A stretch of DNA of 36,330 nucleotides from positions 1-36,330 of the forward strand of contig NZ_BCRA01000058.1 of assembly GCF_001552355.1 (NCBI RefSeq), written 5' to 3'. Shown here piece by piece: positions 16,763 through 23,816 of this stretch (position 1 is the stretch's first letter; each line of letters begins with the position of its first letter). The stretch is from Microbacterium resistens NBRC 103078. Lineage in GTDB: Bacteria > Actinomycetota > Actinomycetes > Actinomycetales > Microbacteriaceae. A program made the translations under genes and the position numbers. The notes beneath the pieces were generated by a model that had not been told where the DNA came from, ran no database searches, and saw only the letters and a program-made list of their open reading frames with translations.

Positions 16763-18748
16763 ATGACCGCTTCAGCCCCATCGCGCTCCGAGGGCGTCGC
16801 GCCCCTGTTCGACACGGTCCTCGTGGCCAATCGCGGCGAGATCGCCCGCCGCGTCATCCGGACGCTGCGCCGTCTCGGGATCCGCAGCGTCGCGGTCCAT
16901 TCCGACGCCGACGCGTCGGCGGCGCACGTCCGCGAGGCGGACGAGTCCGTGCGGATCGGACCGCCGCCCGCCGCGGAGTCATATCTGGACATCGACGCGG
17001 TGATCGCCGCCGCGCTGGTCACGGGCGCCCAGGCCGTGCACCCCGGATACGGCTTCCTGTCCGAGAACCCCGCCTTCGCCGAGGCGTGCGCGGCGGCCGG
17101 CCTGGTCCTCGTGGGGCCGGGCCCACAGGCGCTCGAGGTCATGGCGGACAAGATCCGCGCCCGGGAGCACGTCGCCGCGCACGGGGTCCCGATCGTGCCC
17201 GGCTTCAGCGCCGCGGGCATGTCGGACGAGGAGGTCGCCGCGGCCGCCGACGCCGCGGGCTACCCGCTGCTCGTCAAGCCCTCGGCCGGCGGCGGCGGGA
17301 AGGGCATGCAGGTGGTCCGGAACCCCGCGGAGCTGGCTGAGGCCCTCGCGACGGCGCGCCGCGTCGCGCGGGCGAGTTTCGGGGACGACACCCTCCTGCT
17401 GGAACGGCTCATCGATCGGCCGCGGCACATCGAGGTGCAGATCCTGTCCGACGCGCACGGCCGGACGATCCACCTGGGCGAGCGCGAGTGCACCCTCCAG
17501 CGGCGGCACCAGAAGGTCGTCGAGGAGGCGCCGTCCCCGATCGTCGACCCGGGAACGCGGGAGCGGCTGGGCGCGGCGGCGATCGCGACCGCCGCGTCCG
17601 TCGACTACCGCGGCGCGGGCACGGTGGAGTTCCTCGTCTCCGCGGAACGGCCGGACGAGTTCTTCTTCATCGAGATGAACACCAGGCTCCAGGTCGAGCA
17701 TCCGGTGACCGAGCTCGTCACCGGGATCGACCTCGTCGAGCAGCAACTGCGGATCGCGGCGGGGGAGCCGCTGCAGATCGCGCAGGAGGACGTGCGCCTC
17801 GAGGGCCATGCCATCGAGGCGCGCGTCTACGCGGAGGCTCCCGCGCGCGGCTTCCTGCCCGCCGCCGGCGAGGTGCTGGCGTGGGCGGAAGCGCCCGGCG
17901 TGCGGACGGACTCCGCCGTGGAGACCGGCAGCGTGGTCTCCGCCGACTACGACCCGATGATCGCCAAGGTGATCGCGGTCGGACCGGACCGGGACGAGGC
18001 GCTGCGCCGCCTGGACGCCGCCCTGGCGCGGACCGTGCTCCTCGGCGTCGAATCGAACATCGCGTTCCTGCGCGCGCTGCTCGCTCAGGACGAGGTGCGC
18101 CGCGGCGACCTCGACACCGGCCTCATCGATCGGCTCCCGCCGTTCGCCGACCCCGCGCCGTCGTCCGCGGCGCTGCGGGCCGCTGCACGCACCGCGGGGG
18201 CGGTGCCGGAGCGAGAGCCGGGATCCGCGCACGCCTCGCCGCCATGGACGACGCGGAGAGGATGGCGCCTGGGAGCGGATCCGGTGCCCGGCGAGATGCG
18301 TTTCCTCTGGGGCGACGCGCTCCTGACCGCCGAGGTCGCCCCGGACGAGGACGACGAGCTCGTCACGGTGCCGGCCGCGCACGCCGAGGACGGCACGGTG
18401 TGGGTGCACGCGGACGGCGTGGCCACCGCTCTCACCCCCATCGGCCGACGAGCGGCATCGGAGCGACGACGGGCGGAGCGCCGCGGCGACGTCGCTGCCA
18501 GGGCGCCGGAGATGCGGGCGCCCATGCCGGGCGCGGTGGTGGCCGTGCACGCACCCGACGGGTCGGCGGTCGCCGCCGGCGACCGGATCCTCTCGATCGA
18601 GGCGATGAAGATGGAGCACCCCGTCCTCGCGCCCCGGGACGGCACCGTCCGCGTGTCGGTGTCCGTCGGAGACCAAGTGCGTCGCGACCAGATCGTCGCG
18701 CGCATCGAGCAGACCCCATCCCACGAGGAGGACGACGATGACCGGTGA
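16763..18748 (+). CDS. accA1: Methylcrotonyl-CoA carboxylase alpha subunit (biotin carboxylase + biotin carrier)
   Basis: 661 aa. The biotin carboxylase N-domain begins FDTVLVANRGEIARRVIRTLRRLG. The ATP-grasp part has KPSAGGGGKGMQVV and EMNTRLQVEHPVTE. The C-terminal biotinyl domain holds EAMKMEH with biotin Lys616. It carboxylates its own biotin using ATP and bicarbonate and hands the CO2 to AccD1. The gene begins 4 nt after accD1, and its end overlaps the next gene by 11 bp. The acidic tail (EEDDDDR) arises where the reading frame crosses the next gene's ribosome binding site. Confidence 0.9.
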   Translation: MTASAPSRSEGVAPLFDTVLVANRGEIARRVIRTLRRLGIRSVAVHSDADASAAHVREADESVRIGPPPAAESYLDIDAVIAAALVTGAQAVHPGYGFLSENPAFAEACAAAGLVLVGPGPQALEVMADKIRAREHVAAHGVPIVPGFSAAGMSDEEVAAAADAAGYPLLVKPSAGGGGKGMQVVRNPAELAEALATARRVARASFGDDTLLLERLIDRPRHIEVQILSDAHGRTIHLGERECTLQRRHQKVVEEAPSPIVDPGTRERLGAAAIATAASVDYRGAGTVEFLVSAERPDEFFFIEMNTRLQVEHPVTELVTGIDLVEQQLRIAAGEPLQIAQEDVRLEGHAIEARVYAEAPARGFLPAAGEVLAWAEAPGVRTDSAVETGSVVSADYDPMIAKVIAVGPDRDEALRRLDAALARTVLLGVESNIAFLRALLAQDEVRRGDLDTGLIDRLPPFADPAPSSAALRAAARTAGAVPEREPGSAHASPPWTTRRGWRLGADPVPGEMRFLWGDALLTAEVAPDEDDELVTVPAAHAEDGTVWVHADGVATALTPIGRRAASERRRAERRGDVAARAPEMRAPMPGAVVAVHAPDGSAVAAGDRILSIEAMKMEHPVLAPRDGTVRVSVSVGDQVRRDQIVARIEQTPSHEEDDDDR

Positions 18749-19928
18749 GGGACTGTCGGAGACGATGGCGCTCGACATGAGCGAGGAGGAGCGTGAGCTC
18801 GCGGGCATGGTGCGGGAGTTCGCCGAGACCGTGGTGGCCCCGCGGTCCTACGAGGCCGACCGCGCGCACGAGCTGCCGATGGACGTGGTCTCCCAGATGG
18901 GGGAGATGGGGCTGTTCGGACTGCCGTTCCCCGAGGACGTCGGCGGTCAGGGCGGCGACTACTTCGCGCTGTGCCTGGCCATCGAAGCGCTCGGGCGCGT
19001 GGATCAGTCCATCGCCATCACTCTGGAGGCGGGCGTCAGCCTCGGGGCGATGCCCGTGTACCGGTTCGGCTCCGCCGCGCAGCAGGAGGAGCACCTGCCG
19101 GACCTGCTGGCAGGGAAGGCCCTGGCGGGGTTCGGGCTGACCGAGCCGGAGGCCGGCAGCGACGCCGGCGCCACTCGGACGACCGCGCGGCTCGACGGCG
19201 ACGAGTGGGTGATCGACGGCACCAAGCAGTTCATCACGAACTCGGGCACCCCGATCACCCGATTCGTGACCGTGACGGCGGTCACCGGGCAGAGCGAGGC
19301 GGACGGCCGGGTCCGCAAGGAGATCTCCACGATCATCGTTCCCAACGGCACGCCGGGCTTCACGGTGCAGCCCGCGTACGACAAGGTCGGCTGGAACGCC
19401 TCCGACACCCACCCGCTGACCTTCGACGCCGTGCGGGTGCCCGCCTCGAACCTGCTCGGAGAGCGCGGGCGCGGCTTCGCGAACTTCCTCAGCATCCTCG
19501 ACGAGGGCCGGATCGCGATCGCCGCCCTGGCGACGGGAGCGGCCGAGGGCTGCCTGGAGGCGGCCGTGGACTACGCCAAGAGCCGGACCGTCTTCGGCTC
19601 CTCGCTGAGCACGCGTCAGAACGCCCAGTTCACGCTGGCGCGGATGCGCGCCCGCGTGCACACGGCGCGGCTGGCGTGGCATCACGCCGCCCGGCTCCGA
19701 GACGCGGGACGACCGTTCGCGGAGGAGTCCGCGATCGCGAAGCTCGTCGCCGGGGAGGCCGCGATGGACAACGCGCGCGATGCGACCCAGATCTTCGGGG
19801 GGAACGGGTTCATGAACGAGTATCCCGTCGCCCGGCACTACCGCGATTCGAAGATCCTCGAGATCGGCGAGGGGACGACCGAGGTGCAGTTGCTCGTGAT
19901 CGCGCGGGCGCTGGGGCTGGCCGGGTAG
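18738..19928 (+). CDS. fadE19: Acyl-CoA dehydrogenase, isovaleryl-CoA-type
   Basis: 396 aa FAD-dependent dehydrogenase. FGLTEPEAGSDAGATRTTA near residue 130 and QIFGGNGFMNEYPVARHYRD near 350 are the family signatures. The C-terminal EIGEGTTEVQ carries Glu378 at the common catalytic position. The N-terminal half lacks a signal peptide. It sits between methylcrotonyl-CoA carboxylase and a MaoC gene, as in the mycobacterial fadE19 locus, so isovaleryl-CoA or 2-methylbutyryl-CoA is the likely substrate. GAGGAGGACGACG precedes the ATG. Confidence 0.87.
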   Translation: MTGEGLSETMALDMSEEERELAGMVREFAETVVAPRSYEADRAHELPMDVVSQMGEMGLFGLPFPEDVGGQGGDYFALCLAIEALGRVDQSIAITLEAGVSLGAMPVYRFGSAAQQEEHLPDLLAGKALAGFGLTEPEAGSDAGATRTTARLDGDEWVIDGTKQFITNSGTPITRFVTVTAVTGQSEADGRVRKEISTIIVPNGTPGFTVQPAYDKVGWNASDTHPLTFDAVRVPASNLLGERGRGFANFLSILDEGRIAIAALATGAAEGCLEAAVDYAKSRTVFGSSLSTRQNAQFTLARMRARVHTARLAWHHAARLRDAGRPFAEESAIAKLVAGEAAMDNARDATQIFGGNGFMNEYPVARHYRDSKILEIGEGTTEVQLLVIARALGLAG

Positions 19929-19929
19929 C

Positions 19930-20442
19930 GTGACGGACATGACCGAGGAGGCGGGATCCGGGACGCAGGACATCGTCCAGCGCGGGCTGTACTTCGAGGA
20001 GTTCGTCGTGGGCGCGCGCTACCTGCACCGGCCGGGACGGACCGCGACGGAAGCCGACAACGTCCTGTTCACGACGCTCACGATGAACACGCAGGCCCTG
20101 CATCTGGACGCCGCGTTCGCGGCCGCGCAGGAGCCGTTCGGCCAGCGGCTGATGAACTCGATGTGGACGCTCTCGACGATGGTCGGGGCCTCGGTCGCCC
20201 AACTGACGCAGGGGACGTTGGTGGCCCAGCTCGGGCTGGGGGAGATCGCCTTCCCCCATCCGCTGTTCGCGGGGGACACGCTCTACACGGAGAGCGTGGT
20301 GACGGACAAGCGCCTCTCCGCGTCGCGGCCGGGCCAGGGGATCTGCACGATCGCGCACACGGGCCGGAACCAGGACGGGGTCGTCGTGGCGACGGCGTCG
20401 CGCACCGTCCTCGTGCGCTGCGCCGGGGCGGAGGAGCGATGA
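19930..20442 (+). CDS. MaoC-like (R)-specific enoyl-CoA hydratase
   Basis: 170 aa single hot-dog fold of the MaoC family. The active-site region reads FTTLTMNTQALHLDAAFAA, with the usual N-x(4)-H pair, and FAGDTLYTESVV follows. It lies between the acyl-CoA dehydrogenase (1 nt gap) and the lyase (ATGA overlap). In M. tuberculosis the same pair is Rv2499c/Rv2498c. By that parallel it hydrates 3-methylglutaconyl-CoA, or itaconyl-CoA, to the (R)-hydroxyacyl-CoA used by the lyase. GTG 19930 is assumed; ATG 19939 is an alternative. Confidence 0.82.
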   Translation: MTDMTEEAGSGTQDIVQRGLYFEEFVVGARYLHRPGRTATEADNVLFTTLTMNTQALHLDAAFAAAQEPFGQRLMNSMWTLSTMVGASVAQLTQGTLVAQLGLGEIAFPHPLFAGDTLYTESVVTDKRLSASRPGQGICTIAHTGRNQDGVVVATASRTVLVRCAGAEER

Positions 20443-21242
20443 AGACGCTCGATTTGGGGCCCGCGCTGCTGTTCTGCCCGGCGGATCGCCCGGAGCGGTT
20501 CGCCGGCGCGCGGGAGAAGGCGGATGCCGTGATCCTCGATCTCGAGGACGCGGTGCTGCCCGAGGCCAAGGCGCAGGCGCGGCGGAACATCGCGTCCGCG
20601 GTGCAGGAAGCGGACCGCGTGATCGTGCGCGTCAACCCGCCCGGAACGGCGGACTTCGCCGAGGACCTCGCGATGCTCGCGGACACGCCCGTGCGCACGG
20701 TGATGGTCGCGAAGGCGGAGGACCCGGCGGCCCTGGACGCGCTCGGCGACCGGGATCTCATCGCGCTGTGCGAGACCGCGCGAGGCGTCGTCCGCGCGGC
20801 CGAGCTCGCGTCCCATCCGCGCGTCGCCGCCCTGATGTGGGGCGCGGAGGACCTCGTCGCCTCGCTCGGCGGCACCTCGAGCCGCAGGGCGGACGGACGC
20901 TATCGCGACGTCGCCCGTGAGGCGCGCTCCCGCGTGCTCCTGGCGGCCGGCGCGCACGGGGCGGCGGCGATCGACGCCGTCCACCTGGACATCGCGGACG
21001 ACGAGGGGCTGGCCCGCGAGGCCGAGGATGCAGCCGCCTCGGGCTTCCGAGCCACCGCGTGCATCCATCCACGCCAGGTGCCGGTGATCCGGGCGGCATA
21101 CCGGCCCGACGAGGAGACGGTCGCATGGGCGCGGGCAGTGCTCGCGGAGGCGGCGGATCAGCGCGGCGTCTTCCGGTTCCAGGGTCGGATGGTCGACGAA
21201 CCGGTGCTGCGTCACGCCCGGTCCGTGCTCGCCCGGATCTGA
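20439..21242 (+). CDS. citE: CitE-like beta-hydroxyacyl-CoA lyase (HpcH/HpaI family)
   Basis: 267 aa TIM-barrel lyase. LLFCPADRPERFAGAREKADAVILDLEDAV at the N-terminus has the substrate-phosphate Arg and the metal-binding DLEDAV. LMWGAEDLVASLGG supplies the second metal acid. No citF or citD genes are nearby, so it is not a citrate lyase subunit. The homologous Rv2498c was reported to cleave (R)-HMG-CoA and (R)-citramalyl-CoA, linking leucine breakdown and itaconate dissimilation; I infer the same here. Last gene of the operon, with GGAG 6 nt before the ATG. Confidence 0.85.
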   Translation: MKTLDLGPALLFCPADRPERFAGAREKADAVILDLEDAVLPEAKAQARRNIASAVQEADRVIVRVNPPGTADFAEDLAMLADTPVRTVMVAKAEDPAALDALGDRDLIALCETARGVVRAAELASHPRVAALMWGAEDLVASLGGTSSRRADGRYRDVAREARSRVLLAAGAHGAAAIDAVHLDIADDEGLAREAEDAAASGFRATACIHPRQVPVIRAAYRPDEETVAWARAVLAEAADQRGVFRFQGRMVDEPVLRHARSVLARI

Positions 21243-21268
21243 GCATCTGAGCGGAACGGACCCCGCGA

Positions 21269-21865
21269 TCAGAGAGGTGCGGAGACGCCCACCTCGGTGA
21301 GCAGACGGATGCCGCCGCGCTCGGCGACGAACCGGTGGACCGAGGCGTTGCCGAGCAGGTCCCCGTCCCTCGGGAGGGTGCCGCCGGAGGCGTGCAGGAG
21401 CAACGCCCGGATGACCCCTCCGTGCGTGGCGACGAGGACGGACTCGGCGCGCGGGGCGGAGCGCTGGCGCGCGGCGCGGGCGATCCGTTCCAGCGAGCGC
21501 AGCGCCCGTTCGGTGACCTGTTCCAGCGTCTCCGCGCCCGGGACCTCGCCGTGCCAGGATCCGTACTTCTCGAGGAAGTCCGCGACGAGGAGCCCTTCGC
21601 CGTCGCCGAACTCGCGCTCCCGCATCCCGCGGGTCGTGAGCGGCGCCGGCAGCCCCAGGTGCGCCGCGATGATGGCCGCCGTCTCGTGGGCGCGCACGAG
21701 CGGGCTCGCGTACACGTGGTCGAACCGTTCACCCCGCAGCATCGCCGCCGCGTCGGCGGCCTGGGCGCGCCCCGTCTCGTTCAGGGGGATGTCGGTGGAT
21801 CCTTGGATCCGGCGCGCCAGGTTCCAGTCGGTCTGGCCGTGGCGGATGAGGGTCAGCAGGGTCAC
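21269..21865 (-). CDS. Histidine phosphatase family protein
   Basis: 198 aa phosphoglycerate mutase-like phosphatase. The N-terminal LIRHGQTDWN carries the phosphohistidine, DIPLNETGRAQA and SPLVRAHETA follow, and the second catalytic His is in VATHGGVIRALLL near 156. Relatives act on phosphosugars, cobalamin intermediates or 2-phosphoglycolate-type substrates, and the true one cannot be told. The GTG start overlaps the TGA stop of the sirtuin gene (GTGA), so the two are one transcript with coupled translation. Confidence 0.85.
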   Translation of the reverse strand: MTLLTLIRHGQTDWNLARRIQGSTDIPLNETGRAQAADAAAMLRGERFDHVYASPLVRAHETAAIIAAHLGLPAPLTTRGMREREFGDGEGLLVADFLEKYGSWHGEVPGAETLEQVTERALRSLERIARAARQRSAPRAESVLVATHGGVIRALLLHASGGTLPRDGDLLGNASVHRFVAERGGIRLLTEVGVSAPL

Positions 21866-22698
21866 GTGAGCAGCTCCTGAAGGGCGGGCAGGGCCTCGCC
21901 GGTCCGTGCGACGACGGTCGCGTCGGCCCAGGCGTCGGCGCGGGTGGCTTCGAGGTTGACGATGACGAGGGGGAGCGCCCGGCGTCGGGCGCGTTCGATG
22001 ATCCGGATCCCGGAGTTGACGACGAGCGAGGAGCCGGCGACCACGAGCGCCTCGCAGGAGGCGAGCAGCGACTCGGCGGTCCGGAAGCGCTCCCGCGGCA
22101 CGAACTCGCCGAAGAAGACGACGTCCGGCTTCAGCATGCCGTCGCAGACGGTGCACGTCGGGAGGACGAACCCCTCGGTCGTGCGCGGCGAGACGTCTCC
22201 GTCCGGGTTCAGGACGACGTTCTCGGGCACGGAGAGCCAGGGGTTGCGCTGGTCGATCTGCGCGGCCACGGCGTCGCGCGCAAGATGCTGACCGCAGTTC
22301 AGGCAGACGACGCCGCGCATGGTGCCGTGCAGCTCCACGACGCGGGCGGAGCCGGCCTGCAGATGAAGCCCGTCGACGTTCTGAGTGACGACGCCCCCGG
22401 ACAGGCCGAGCCGTTCCAGCTCGGCGATCGCACGATGGCCGGCGTTCGGCGAGACGGCGCGGAAGGAGCGCCAGCCGAGGTGTCCGCCGACCCAGTACCG
22501 GCGGCGTGCCGCGTCCGAGCCGAGGAAGTCTTGCAGGGTCATCGGCGCGCGCCGCGGCGGGGCGTCGACCCCGCGATAGGCGGGGATGCCCGATTCCGTG
22601 GAGATCCCGGCCCCGGTGAGGAAGGCGAGTCGACGGCCTCGGAGGACGTCGGCGGCGTCGCGCAGCTGCGCGCTCTGCGCCGCCGTCATCGTGGTCAC
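21862..22698 (-). CDS. Sir2-family NAD-dependent protein deacylase
   Basis: 278 aa sirtuin. FLTGAGISTESGIPAYRG binds NAD near residue 27, TQNVDGLH sits in the middle, and the catalytic His is in VVELHGTMRGVVC. A zinc ribbon is formed by CLNC and CTVC, with KPDVVFFGE and VVAGSSLVVNSG completing the pocket. It removes acyl groups from lysines and makes nicotinamide. The GTG 22698 start is chosen because GGGAGGA lies 5 nt before it; ATG 22689 is the alternative. Upstream gene of the phosphatase pair. Confidence 0.87.
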   Translation of the reverse strand: MTTMTAAQSAQLRDAADVLRGRRLAFLTGAGISTESGIPAYRGVDAPPRRAPMTLQDFLGSDAARRRYWVGGHLGWRSFRAVSPNAGHRAIAELERLGLSGGVVTQNVDGLHLQAGSARVVELHGTMRGVVCLNCGQHLARDAVAAQIDQRNPWLSVPENVVLNPDGDVSPRTTEGFVLPTCTVCDGMLKPDVVFFGEFVPRERFRTAESLLASCEALVVAGSSLVVNSGIRIIERARRRALPLVIVNLEATRADAWADATVVARTGEALPALQELLT

Positions 22699-22778
22699 GG
22701 ATCCTCCCGCCCTCGAGTCTACGGCGAGCCGACGGAGCGGAGACCGGCGGACGACGACCCACGACCACGGGCACCGGG

Positions 22779-22804
22779 GTTCGATGGCACAGTTCGATGG
22801 CACA
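22779..22804 (+). repeat. Perfect 13-bp tandem duplication before the trmH start
   Basis: GTTCGATGGCACA occurs twice in a row, 9 bp before the trmH ATG. It sits in the probable 5' leader or promoter, and copy number changes by slippage could alter spacing. Confidence 0.8.
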
Positions 22805-22812
22805 GTGGAAGC

Positions 22813-23691
22813 ATGAATCTCGTGCCGGTCGACGACCCCGCCGACCCCCGGCTGGACGACTTCCGGGGGCTGACGGACGTCGCCCTGCGGCAGCGGAGCG
22901 AGCCCGAAGGCGGCCTGTACATCGCCGAGTCCGAGAAGGTGATCGCCCGGGCGATCGGCGCCGGCCACCGGCCGCGTGCGATTCTCACCCAGCGGCGATG
23001 GCTCCCCGGCATCGAGGCGCTGCTCGGAGCCGATGGGCGGACGCCGGTCTACCTCGTCCCCGACGAGGTGGCCGAGGGGGTCACGGGATACGCCGTGCAT
23101 CGCGGCGCGCTGGCTTCGATGCACCGCCCCGCCCTGCCGTCGCTCGACGCGGTGCTGGCGACGGCGCGCACCGTGCTCGTCCTGGAGGACGTGCGGGATC
23201 ACACGAACGTGAGGTGTCCCAAAACACCGAAAGCCAAGAATCGGTCTCGCATCGCGATCTTGGAAGGCGTGACGGATCATACGAACGTCGGGGCTCTGTT
23301 CAGATCTGCCGCTGCGCTGGGCGTGGATGCTGTCCTGGTCACGCCCGACTGTGCCGACCCGCTCTATCGCCGCTCCGTGCGAGTGTCGATGGGCACCGTC
23401 TTCCAGGTCCCGTGGACACGTATCCCTGAGTGGCCCGCGGGCATGGACGTGCTCAAGGATGCCGGGTACGTCGTCGCCGGGATGACCTTGGGAGAGGGTG
23501 CGATCACGCTGGACGAGCTCGTTGCCGAGGACCACGAGAGGCTCGCTCTTGTGTTCGGCTCCGAGGGATTCGGGATCACCGCTCGCACCGATGCCCTGCT
23601 CGATCGCCGAGTGACGATCCCGATGATGGGCGGCGTGGATTCCCTGAACGTCGCAGCGGCTTCGGCGGTCACGTTCTATGCGACGAGGTGA
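22813..23691 (+). CDS. Chimeric TrmH/SpoU-family RNA methyltransferase
   Basis: 292 aa 2'-O-ribose methyltransferase with an N-terminal substrate-binding domain (FRGLTDVALRQRSEPEGG..IAESEKV) and a C-terminal SPOUT domain. Residues 1-133 are host sequence ending VLVLEDVRDHTNV. From 134 on the island supplies a linker and a full SPOUT domain: AILEGVTDHTNVGALFRSAA, LALVFGSEGFGI and IPMMGGVDSLNVAAA, which form the S-adenosylmethionine knot. The junction duplicates motif 1, adding 26 residues compared with the native protein. Frame and key motifs are intact, so it may still work on rRNA or tRNA. Confidence 0.8.
   Translation: MNLVPVDDPADPRLDDFRGLTDVALRQRSEPEGGLYIAESEKVIARAIGAGHRPRAILTQRRWLPGIEALLGADGRTPVYLVPDEVAEGVTGYAVHRGALASMHRPALPSLDAVLATARTVLVLEDVRDHTNVRCPKTPKAKNRSRIAILEGVTDHTNVGALFRSAAALGVDAVLVTPDCADPLYRRSVRVSMGTVFQVPWTRIPEWPAGMDVLKDAGYVVAGMTLGEGAITLDELVAEDHERLALVFGSEGFGITARTDALLDRRVTIPMMGGVDSLNVAAASAVTFYATR
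23190..23228 (+). other. attL: left junction of the island
   Basis: Host sequence GATCACACGAACGT ends at 23210, and the island begins GAGGTGTCCCAAAACACC, which includes the inverted repeat GGTGT/ACACC (23213-23217, 23224-23228). The shared core at both junctions is AACGT (23206-23210 and 35006-35010). Joining the flanks rebuilds DHTNVGAAFRAAAGLG, the expected SPOUT motif. Confidence 0.75.
23267..23310 (+). other. Regenerated attachment site inside the restored trmH
   Basis: GATCATACGAACGTCGGGG differs from the rebuilt host site GATCACACGAACGTCGGGG at one base. The island therefore recreates its own target 78 bp inside its left edge, leaving a fresh site for another insertion. Confidence 0.6.
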
Positions 23692-23816
23692 TCCCGACAC
23701 GTCCACGATTCAGGCCTGATCGATATCCTGGCCGACCATTTTGATGTGGTGGCGTGTACATCGCTCTCAGAATGCTCTTCTCGCAAGCCAAGAAGGAAGT
23801 GCATTGCCGACGCTTC
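23692..23816. other. Non-coding gap after the restored trmH
   Basis: 125 bp between the convergent ends of trmH and the AAA ATPase gene. I see no convincing hairpin, repeat or small gene in it. Confidence 0.5.

Noticed and set aside
21862..23706. Sirtuin reading frame extended to 614 residues
   Set aside because: The extension is antisense to trmH and is a shadow; the sirtuin domain begins after GTG 22698, which has a good ribosome binding site.
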